A stretch of 64,000 nt of DNA from Polymorphobacter megasporae (lineage in GTDB: Bacteria; Pseudomonadota; Alphaproteobacteria; Sphingomonadales; Sphingomonadaceae), in assembly GCF_018982885.2 (NCBI RefSeq), contig NZ_CP081848.1:1612001-1676000 (forward strand), in the 5' to 3' direction. Below the pieces are notes generated by a model. It worked only from the letters and a program-made list of their open reading frames with translations. It had not been told where the DNA came from and searched no databases. This document shows positions 8,710 through 15,385 of the stretch, piece after piece (position 1 is the first letter of the stretch; every line of letters starts with the position of its first letter). A program made the position numbers and the translations under genes.

Positions 8710-9209
8710 CGCCGGAGCTTTCGCGCGTGGACCGCGAAGATCACCGCGGCAAGCAGGACGCCGGCGATCCAGAACAGCCTGAACCAGCGTAGCGGCAGGC
8801 CGAGCACTTCGGTGACCTCATGCCCCTGCCACAGGTCGCTGGCCAGCCAGATCGAACCCGCAGCAAGCAGGAGGAAGATAACCGCGCTGCAGACGTCGGC
8901 AAGCCGCTCCAGTGCGGTGGCGACGCGCTCGCCAACCTGTTCGAGGACGATCCGGACGCGTGCATGCGTCCCGTCGATCGTGGCGATCACGATCGCCGAC
9001 GTCGCCGCCACCGCGACGCACGCCTCGACGATCTCGATCGCGCCGAGAAACCGGACGCCGAGATGACGCCCCGCCACCGCCAGCGCATCGGTTGCCATCG
9101 CGATGAGGAGCGCAGCAGACCCTGTCGCGAGCGCGATCCTTCGCAGGCGACCTCCCGGGACGCGCACGCGCATCGGGTCTCCGTCGAAGTCCATGTCGGT
9201 CGGTGTCAT
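8706..9209 (-). CDS. dctQ: TRAP transporter small permease (DctQ family)
   Basis: This is the small four-helix subunit that pairs with DctM. The 167-residue product has hydrophobic segments around residues 20-40, 50-70, 90-115 and 135-155 and typical DctQ content (GAIEIVEACVAVAATSAIVIA; LRWFRLFWIAGVLLAAVIFA). I chose the ATG at 9209, preceded by CCCGAGAGCC about 8 bases upstream; an ATG at 9245 extends the N-terminus by 12 residues and cannot be excluded. It is the first gene of the operon that continues to CapA at 1616. The promoter must lie in 9210-9333, facing the divergent marR-like gene. Confidence 0.88.
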   Translation of the reverse strand: MTPTDMDFDGDPMRVRVPGGRLRRIALATGSAALLIAMATDALAVAGRHLGVRFLGAIEIVEACVAVAATSAIVIATIDGTHARVRIVLEQVGERVATALERLADVCSAVIFLLLAAGSIWLASDLWQGHEVTEVLGLPLRWFRLFWIAGVLLAAVIFAVHARKLRR

Positions 9210-9316
9210 CGCGCGGCTCTCGGGCTGAGGATGCGGGTCAGGCATACACCACCGATGAGGTCAGCGCCGTCGCTGATCCACAATCCTGATAATCATGCTT
9301 TGTTTGCACCCGCCGA

Positions 9317-9324
9317 TTGATTAA
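9317..9324. promoter_or_regulatory. Candidate regulator half-site TTGATTAA between dctQ and the MarR gene
   Basis: The divergent control region 9210-9333 is AT-rich for this genome. It contains TTGATTAA at 9317-9324, which reads TTAATCAA on the other strand. The same eight bases occur upstream of the CocE/TonB-receptor operon at 14432-14439. The MarR start codon lies only nine bases downstream, so GATTAA could also serve as its -10 element on a nearly leaderless transcript. The role is inferred from position and sharing only. Confidence 0.3.
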
Positions 9325-9333
9325 ACCCGCAAG

Positions 9334-9813
9334 ATGCTCGCTCAACCTCGACCCAATACAGCTGTCAACGACGAGCACCTCGACCTCGGACGGCTCGGCA
9401 ATTTCATCGGCTTCCGTCTGCGCCGCATCCAGAACCAGTTGTCGAGTGCGTTCACGGGCACGAGCATCGAACATGGCTTGCGGCCGGGCGAATTTTCTGC
9501 GCTCGCGGTCATCTCGGCCAACCCGGGTCTGTCGCAGGCCAAGCTGGCGCGCGAGGTCGGCCTCGACAAATCCGCCGCCGTCGCGGTCGTCGACGATCTC
9601 GAGCGCCTTCACTTCGCCGAGCGGCAACGCTCCCCCGGCGACCGGCGCCGTCACGCCCTTTACACCACCGCTGGCGGCGAAGCGGCGCTGGAGAAGATGT
9701 TCGCCACGCTCGCTACCGTCGAACGCGACGTCCTCAATGTGCTCGGCCCGCACGATCTTCAGATACTCAGCGGGTTGCTCGACCGCGTCTACGACTCCTG
9801 CTTCCGCAAATAA
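9334..9813 (+). CDS. MarR-family transcriptional regulator
   Basis: This 159-residue winged-helix protein is a dimeric repressor or activator that commonly responds to aromatic or carboxylate ligands. The wHTH core spans about residues 50-115 with LSQAKLAREVGLDKSAAVAV as the helix-turn-helix and SPGDRRRHALYTT as the wing (the DxR motif), with dimerisation helices at both ends. It is divergent from the TRAP/CoA operon, so it most likely controls that operon and itself. No clear ribosome-binding site precedes the ATG; the transcript may be leaderless. A strong hairpin follows its stop. Ligand and sign of regulation are unknown. Confidence 0.93.
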   Translation: MLAQPRPNTAVNDEHLDLGRLGNFIGFRLRRIQNQLSSAFTGTSIEHGLRPGEFSALAVISANPGLSQAKLAREVGLDKSAAVAVVDDLERLHFAERQRSPGDRRRHALYTTAGGEAALEKMFATLATVERDVLNVLGPHDLQILSGLLDRVYDSCFRK

Positions 9814-9816
9814 TCG

Positions 9817-9861
9817 CGGCGTGCGAACGGGGTCGCGCAGGGTGCCCCCGTTCGCACGCCG
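9817..9861. terminator. Bidirectional hairpin between convergent marR-like gene and TonB receptor gene
   Basis: A perfect 16-bp inverted repeat has its left arm at 9817-9832 (CGGCGTGCGAACGGGG) and right arm at 9846-9861, with a 13-base loop. It lies four bases after the regulator stop and 29 bases before the receptor stop on the opposite strand. Neither side carries a U-tract, so it would act as a stem-only or Rho-assisted barrier, or protect both 3' ends. Confidence 0.7.
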
Positions 9862-9890
9862 ACGCGATTCAATTGCCGGAAAGCCGGACC

Positions 9891-12590
9891 TCATAATGCG
9901 AACGTCGCCGACAGCGAGATCAGGCGTCCGATCGGATTTGCCGCCGTCGGGTCGAAGCCGCCGCCGCCGTTCGGGCTTTGCGGAATATTGACGAACGGCG
10001 GATCGGCGTCGAACAGGTTCGCCACGTCGAGCGCTACCGTCAGCTTGCCGCGCGCGATAGGCCCTCCGGTGAAGCGATGCGCAAGATGGAGATCGAAGGT
10101 CGAATAGCTGTTGACCGACTGCGTCGGCGTCGCGCGATTGTTGCTGTACGAATTGGTAAAGTTCCAGAACATCAGTGCGGAGTTCGCGCCATTGTCGTAG
10201 CCGACCGAGCTCCGTGAACGGAAGCGCGGCGGGTAATAGATGGTGTTCAGCGTGTCGAGCAACGGCGCCGTCTTCGAGACTGCCGAGTTGTACTTCAAGA
10301 AATACGTCCCGCTCGTCGCCAGATTGAAATCGCCGAGCCGGTACGCAACCTGGAAGTCGAGGCCTTCGGCAAGGACGGTTCCGGCGTTGACGTTCTGCCC
10401 ATAGACGAACAGCGTCGGCGTCGCCGGAAGCACGCCGCGCACCGGATACCCCTGCGCGACGAACGACTGGACCAGCGCCGCCGCCGCTGCCCCTTGAACG
10501 ATGCGATCGGCGTATTGCGCGGCGATCGCCGGCGTTTGCAGGATCGACAGGTCCGACAGGATCGCGTTGATCTGGCCCTTATAGTTGACGTTGAAATAGT
10601 TCACGCTGGCACGGAAGTTCGTCATCGACTGGGGCGTCAGATCGGCGCCGAACGAGAAGGTCCGCGCGTTTTCCGGCGTCAGCGGATTGCCCGCCGCGAA
10701 GCCCGATAGCGTCACGCCCTGCACGATCCCCGCCGGTGTCGAATAATTCTGCACGTAGAGCGCGTTCGACGCTCCGTGGATCTGCGTCAGGATCGGCGCG
10801 CGGAACGATGTGCCGTAACTGCCGTGCAGCTTCAGGCCGTGAACCGGCTCCCAGTTGACGCCGATCTTTGGATTGCGCGCCGTGCCGACGTCGGAATAGT
10901 CGCTGATCCGCCCGGCCAGCGAGATATCGAGCGCGTAGAAGCCGGGAATGGCGTTGCCAACGCCGAAGATCGGCACGCGCAGCTCGCCATAATATGACTT
11001 GATCGTCCGCGACGTCGACGACCGACTGGCGACCACCGCGCCGATGATGCCTGAATCGAGGCCGTTGTAGATGCTCTCGCGGATGATCTCGCCGCCGATC
11101 GCTGCCCGCAGATTGCCGCCCGGCAAGGTCAGCAGCGACCCCGACAGGTTGATCTCGCCCTCTTCCTCCGTGTTCGCACCCGGGGCCCCGAATACCGAGT
11201 TGAACACAGTATTGATGACCGAAGCGGGGCTCGTGCCGAACGGATTTAGCGCGGTCGCCTTGTCGGAACTGGCCAGCGCAGCCGCGAGGGCCCCGTTGTT
11301 CACGCCGCGGTTCGACAGGCTGTAGCTGTCGTCATGGCCGTAGGTGTACGCCGCATCGAGCTGGAAATCGCCGAACAGCTTAACGTTCAGGCCGGCAGTG
11401 GCTTCGAGTGTCTTCGAGAACCCCGAGCTGGCATTGAGCGGCGCGGTGCCGCCGAAGTTCGTCTGGACCGTCTCAGACGTTGCCGCGACGCCGGCGGGCA
11501 GCACGAAGTACGGGTTGGTGCTGGGCACCGTCAGCGTGGCGGTGGTCACCGTCGGCGTGAAGACGAATTTGCGGTGCGTATACAGCACGTCGCCCGTCAA
11601 CGTGATCCGCGAGCCGATTTCCTGGGTGACCGACCCCATGAAGCTGTCGCGCACCTGCGACGGGATCAGGTCCTGCCCCTTAAGCGTGTCGCATTTGTTG
11701 CTGGTGCCCGCGACGAGCCCCGGCTGGGCATAGCTGACGCCACCGATGACGACATTTGCCGGATTGCACTGGACCCCGCGATAATCTCCGCCCCCGCGCG
11801 ATGTCAGGTTCGCCCCATAAAACGGACGGTCGTTGCCGTTGAGCGAGCCGTGTCCGTTATGCTCGTAAGAGCCGGTTATATTGCCGGTCTTCCAGCTGTG
11901 CCCGGCGATGATGCCGGCGGTGTACTGGTTGTACGCATTGTCGTCGGTCAGGCCGTATTGCGCGCGCGCCTCGAGACCGTCGAAGTGGCGCCGCGTGATC
12001 AGGTTGACGACACCCGCGACCGCGTCGGATCCGTAGATCGCCGAAGCGCCGTCGGCGACGATCTCGACGCGCTCGAGCGCGATCGTCGGAACCGCGCTCG
12101 GGTCGGGCAAGCCGCCCGACGAGCCCGACTGGACCATGCGATGCCCGTTGAGCAGGGTCAGGGTGGCGTACGGCCCGATTCCGTGGATGTCGAAGCCCGA
12201 GCTGTAGGTGATGTTGCCGGCGCCGCCCGACGTGTTGCGGCCATTCTCGGTCACCCCCTGGTTGAGCACCTGCGGCAGGTTCTGCACCAGCTGCGTCGTG
12301 CTGGTCGAGCCGGTGGCGACGAGGTCGGCGCGGGTCTGCTCGATGATCGGCGAGCCGATCGGCGCGACACCACGGATGCGGCTGCCGGTGACGACGATAT
12401 CGGACGCGACCTGCCCGGCTTCGGCAGGCGCCGGTGGTACGGCGGTCCCGCTCGTGCTGAGCTGCGGACGCGCCCCGTCGCTCGCATCGGGCACGGCCGT
12501 TTGGGCGTGAGCGACGCCAGCGGCGAGCGCGGCGAATGCCACCCCCGACCGCAGGCCATAGTTGAAGATTTTACGCAGATCGCTCCCCAT
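9891..12590 (-). CDS. TonB-dependent outer-membrane receptor
   Basis: This 899-residue outer-membrane active transporter has a signal peptide ending AGVAHA-Q, then a Pro/Ala linker, a TonB box-like DIVVTGSRIRG near residue 65, a plug domain (about 75-190) including LTLLNGHRMV and VEIVADGASAIYGSDAVAGVVN, and a long beta-barrel ending LISLSATFAL. It lies 15 bases after the CocE-type hydrolase gene and has its own strong ribosome-binding site (GGGGAGAG, 5 bases before the ATG). The receptors of this subfamily I know are abundant in sphingomonads and import diverse organic substrates. The hydrolase and the neighbouring TRAP operon suggest import of an ester- or amide-containing compound; no substrate is proven. 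Confidence 0.94.
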   Translation of the reverse strand: MGSDLRKIFNYGLRSGVAFAALAAGVAHAQTAVPDASDGARPQLSTSGTAVPPAPAEAGQVASDIVVTGSRIRGVAPIGSPIIEQTRADLVATGSTSTTQLVQNLPQVLNQGVTENGRNTSGGAGNITYSSGFDIHGIGPYATLTLLNGHRMVQSGSSGGLPDPSAVPTIALERVEIVADGASAIYGSDAVAGVVNLITRRHFDGLEARAQYGLTDDNAYNQYTAGIIAGHSWKTGNITGSYEHNGHGSLNGNDRPFYGANLTSRGGGDYRGVQCNPANVVIGGVSYAQPGLVAGTSNKCDTLKGQDLIPSQVRDSFMGSVTQEIGSRITLTGDVLYTHRKFVFTPTVTTATLTVPSTNPYFVLPAGVAATSETVQTNFGGTAPLNASSGFSKTLEATAGLNVKLFGDFQLDAAYTYGHDDSYSLSNRGVNNGALAAALASSDKATALNPFGTSPASVINTVFNSVFGAPGANTEEEGEINLSGSLLTLPGGNLRAAIGGEIIRESIYNGLDSGIIGAVVASRSSTSRTIKSYYGELRVPIFGVGNAIPGFYALDISLAGRISDYSDVGTARNPKIGVNWEPVHGLKLHGSYGTSFRAPILTQIHGASNALYVQNYSTPAGIVQGVTLSGFAAGNPLTPENARTFSFGADLTPQSMTNFRASVNYFNVNYKGQINAILSDLSILQTPAIAAQYADRIVQGAAAAALVQSFVAQGYPVRGVLPATPTLFVYGQNVNAGTVLAEGLDFQVAYRLGDFNLATSGTYFLKYNSAVSKTAPLLDTLNTIYYPPRFRSRSSVGYDNGANSALMFWNFTNSYSNNRATPTQSVNSYSTFDLHLAHRFTGGPIARGKLTVALDVANLFDADPPFVNIPQSPNGGGGFDPTAANPIGRLISLSATFAL

Positions 12591-12605
12591 CGTGCTCTCC
12601 CCTGT

Positions 12606-14366
12606 TTATTGTGTGTCGGTCTCGAAGCGGACCGGTGTGACGAACGGTATCTCGATTTTCGACCCTGCCGCGCCGCCGTACAACGTCCAGTGCCTGGCAA
12701 GTCCGCCCCTTATCTCGGCAAGGTTGCGCTGGCGCGGATCGGCCCCGGCGAGCGCGACGCGCAGGCGATGATGCGGCTGGACGACATACGACCGTGGCGA
12801 CAATTCGAAGACCAGGGTGACCGGGCGGCCCGGGACCAGCGGTTCGGCATCGCGCTGCAGGCCCGAATGATACGGCAGGTCGAGATCGGCATAAGGCGCA
12901 GTGCCGGGGTTGCGGTGACTGGCCGCGAGCCGACCTTGTGCGAGCACGGTCGCCTTGCCGCTCGGATCGACATCCTCGAGGTAGGCGAACAGGTTGGCCT
13001 CGGGCGCATCGGCGGCGGCCTCGACCGAAACGATCGAATAGCCCTCGATCGTTGCTGGCTGCGCCAGCGGGAGGGTCGTGAACGTCGCCGCATGGGTATC
13101 GGGCGACTCCGGCCAGAACGGGAAATACGCGTCGGTCGAGATGTCATAGTCGATCGCATAATCGAGCGTCCGGCTGGGCGACGCGCGAAGTGCCATCGTG
13201 CCACCATGCGGATCGCTCCCCACGCCGAGAGCCATGGCAGTCCGCTTGACGCCGACGCCGGGCAGGGTATCGGACCGGATCAGTTCGCCCCCGCTGCCGT
13301 TCTCGCGCCACCAGGCATATTTGCGCTCGGTGTCTATGCCGTTCGGGACGTGCTTTAAATAGCGGTCGAAGAAGCCCTTCTGGATTGCGTTGATGTCGAA
13401 CTGCTTCGGCATCTCGCAATGGCTTCCGGGGCCGATGATCAGCTTGGCGGGCAGGTTGGCGGCCGAGCGGATGACCTGCTCGGTCGGCTCGTCGTTCCAG
13501 TTGCCCCAGAGATACCAGGCGACCCCCGGCCTCGCGAGGGCGGCCTTGTGGGTGTACGGGCCGACCTCCTCCCAGAAACGGGTTCCGGTCAGGGCCGACA
13601 TGCTGTCCCGGTACGGAATGCCGTACCACAAGGGGGCCATCGGCGTATTTCCCGCATGCTGCGCCACCGCCTGCTTCAGCAGCACGCCGTCGGTGTCGCC
13701 GTCGACCGGAACGCTTGCGAGATCGACCGAAGCCGGCTCGTCCGGACGGGTGTTGAATTGGCCGGTGATACCGCCGCGGCGGACGAATTCGTACTTGTCC
13801 CAATCGGTCGCCGCCGAGAACACTGCTTTGAGCGCGGGCGGGCTCGCGCTGGCGACGAGCATCGCGCTGCCGCCGAGATACGAGCAACCGATCAGTCCGA
13901 CCTCGCCGGTGGCATACGGCTGCCGGGCAAGCCATGCGACGATCTCCGCGCCGTCCTTCGCCTCGGTCTGGTCGAGGAAGCCACGCCGCGCACCGAACGA
14001 CGCGCCCTTGCCGCGGATATCGGCGGTGGCGACGACATAGCCGTCGTGAACGAGGGCGCGCAGGCCGAAGGTGCGCTGGTCGACGAGATCGACAAGCTTG
14101 CCCTTGTCGTAAAAACGCGCGCGATACGGCGTAAATGCGAACACGACCGGGTATTTGCTGTCGACCGCGACACCCTCTTTCGCCGGGCGATAGACGTTTA
14201 CGGCGAGCCGGACCTTGTCACGCATCGGAAGGTAGAAGGACCGGCGCACCACCAGCGGGTCGTCCGGTCCGACGTCTTGCGCGGTAGCCGCCAAAGGGCC
14301 GACCAGCGCAGCGACGGCAGTTATCGTGCACAGCGTGCGCTGGATTCGATTCGGTCGCCCGGCCAT
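12606..14366 (-). CDS. Secreted CocE/NonD-family alpha/beta hydrolase (X-Pro dipeptidyl peptidase S15 fold)
   Basis: This 586-residue serine hydrolase carries a signal peptide ending LAATAQ, so it acts in the periplasm or outside. The N-terminal alpha/beta hydrolase domain holds the nucleophile in GCSYLGG (Ser162), the Asp in GNWNDEPTEQ and the His in PGSHCEMP; the C-terminal jelly-roll domain (about 380-586) is typical of CocE/PepX, with RHWTLYGGAAGSKIEIPF at the end. Family members cleave esters, beta-lactam acyl side chains or X-Pro peptides. The start is set by GGGGAGG four bases upstream of the ATG at 14366. It forms an operon with the receptor downstream. Confidence 0.92.
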   Translation of the reverse strand: MAGRPNRIQRTLCTITAVAALVGPLAATAQDVGPDDPLVVRRSFYLPMRDKVRLAVNVYRPAKEGVAVDSKYPVVFAFTPYRARFYDKGKLVDLVDQRTFGLRALVHDGYVVATADIRGKGASFGARRGFLDQTEAKDGAEIVAWLARQPYATGEVGLIGCSYLGGSAMLVASASPPALKAVFSAATDWDKYEFVRRGGITGQFNTRPDEPASVDLASVPVDGDTDGVLLKQAVAQHAGNTPMAPLWYGIPYRDSMSALTGTRFWEEVGPYTHKAALARPGVAWYLWGNWNDEPTEQVIRSAANLPAKLIIGPGSHCEMPKQFDINAIQKGFFDRYLKHVPNGIDTERKYAWWRENGSGGELIRSDTLPGVGVKRTAMALGVGSDPHGGTMALRASPSRTLDYAIDYDISTDAYFPFWPESPDTHAATFTTLPLAQPATIEGYSIVSVEAAADAPEANLFAYLEDVDPSGKATVLAQGRLAASHRNPGTAPYADLDLPYHSGLQRDAEPLVPGRPVTLVFELSPRSYVVQPHHRLRVALAGADPRQRNLAEIRGGLARHWTLYGGAAGSKIEIPFVTPVRFETDTQ

Positions 14367-14425
14367 GTGACCTCCCCACTCTCAGACGATCTTTGCGTCT
14401 GTTAAATTGAGGGATAAAACAGACT

Positions 14426-14440
14426 GTTGGATTAATCAAC
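14426..14440. promoter_or_regulatory. Candidate operator upstream of the hydrolase/receptor operon
   Basis: The sequence GTTGGATTAATCAAC has GTTG/CAAC arms around an AT-rich centre and lies 60-74 bases upstream of the CocE-type gene. It contains TTAATCAA, which also occurs in the marR/dctQ control region (9317-9324). The surrounding 14367-14480 is AT-rich compared with the rest of the window and is the only promoter-like space for this operon. The protein that binds it is unknown; the adjacent MarR regulator is the natural suspect. Confidence 0.3.
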
Positions 14441-14578
14441 CAATATGCGAGACAGCATTTATTTGTGTGCGCTATGCCTAAGCGGCACGTGAGACGACGC
14501 GGGCTAGCGACCGTTGTGACGTCTACCGCCGGATGTTCTGGATGTCTCGACGCTGCCCGGATGCGGGAAACGGAAAAG

Positions 14579-14654
14579 TGGTGCCGCTTAGAGGACTCGA
14601 ACCTCCGACCCCATCATTACGAATGATGTGCTCTACCGGCTGAGCTAAAGCGGC
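14579..14654 (-). tRNA. tRNA-Thr (anticodon CGU)
   Basis: The full cloverleaf can be folded: acceptor GCCGCTT pairs with AAGCGGC, the D arm carries AGCTCAGCCGGTAGAGC, the anticodon stem CATCA/TGATG encloses TTCGTAA with anticodon CGT, and the T arm is CGGAGGTTCGAGTCCTC-like. The discriminator is A and the 3' CCA is encoded in the DNA (14579-14581). It reads ACG codons. It stands alone between the hydrolase gene and the PAS-like gene. Confidence 0.97.
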
Positions 14655-14753
14655 ACGGTGCGGCGGCATAGCAGCGGGTTCGGCGGGGCACAAGCAAGTA
14701 GCGACTGTCATCGCCGTTACATCGATGGTCGCCCCCAGACTCGAGGACCGCCC

Positions 14754-15311
14754 GTGAAGCATGCGTCGATCATCGAACAACGCCGCCGCCGTGAACCAGA
14801 CTTCGACCTGCCGCCGCAATTCGCCGGGGTGGACGACCGCCGGCTCGGCGGACGGATCATCGCATCATGGACCGAAGGCTGCGGCCGTCGGCGGCTGCCG
14901 GCAGCGGGAGAGTTTCGGGCGGCGCTCGACGCAGAGTGGTTGCCAAACCTCGTCTGGCTCGACTCGGGCACCGTGCGCAATGCCGGGGCGTCCGTCGCGT
15001 CGACGTTCGGCGTCACCCCTGGGCCCTTGCCGGTACAGAGCCCGTTCGGCCGCGCGCTGGCACTCGCCGCCCACCGAAGCGAGCGCGACGCGATGCCGGC
15101 GCGGCTCGAGGGCGGTTTTGCCCGGTCTCCCGGCGGCCCGGTGACATTGCTGACACGCGGCGTCGTCCTGCCGCTCGACCCCGGCGAGGACGACGCAACG
15201 GCGTGTGCGGTCATCACCTGGACCGAATCACTGCCGACGTTCGACAGCGACCGGCTGCGGCACGAACTGTGGCTCTCGCTCACCAGCCGAGCGGATGGCG
15301 CGATGCGTTGA
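14754..15311 (+). CDS. Small protein resembling alphaproteobacterial PAS_5-type domain proteins
   Basis: The frame from GTG at 14754 encodes 185 residues; the start is set by GAGGA six bases upstream. A further upstream ATG at 14658 would overlap the tRNA promoter region and lacks such a site. Residues 25-70 (LGGRIIASWTEGCGRRRLP followed by LPNLVWLD) match the pattern W....GRRLP.....LP.L..LD seen in alphaproteobacterial PAS_5 proteins, and the rest could complete a PAS-like sheet. No output domain, signal peptide or membrane segment is present. It is followed by NAD-glutamate dehydrogenase after a 74-base gap. The function is unknown and the PAS assignment is by pattern only. Confidence 0.6.
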   Translation: MKHASIIEQRRRREPDFDLPPQFAGVDDRRLGGRIIASWTEGCGRRRLPAAGEFRAALDAEWLPNLVWLDSGTVRNAGASVASTFGVTPGPLPVQSPFGRALALAAHRSERDAMPARLEGGFARSPGGPVTLLTRGVVLPLDPGEDDATACAVITWTESLPTFDSDRLRHELWLSLTSRADGAMR

Positions 15312-15385
15312 ACCGGCCGCCCCCGCCTTGTCGCCGCCGTCAGCGCGACGCATAAGCGCGCCGCGAGCCGGAGCGGGAGTTGGAC

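Noticed and set aside
11334..13358. Open frame of 674 codons on the plus strand across the TonB receptor and CocE-type genes
   Set aside because: It spans two well-supported genes on the opposite strand and has shadow-like composition.
14523..14819. Open frame of 98 codons on the minus strand covering the tRNA-Thr
   Set aside because: It contains the whole tRNA and the segment translating the tRNA is diagnostic of a spurious frame.
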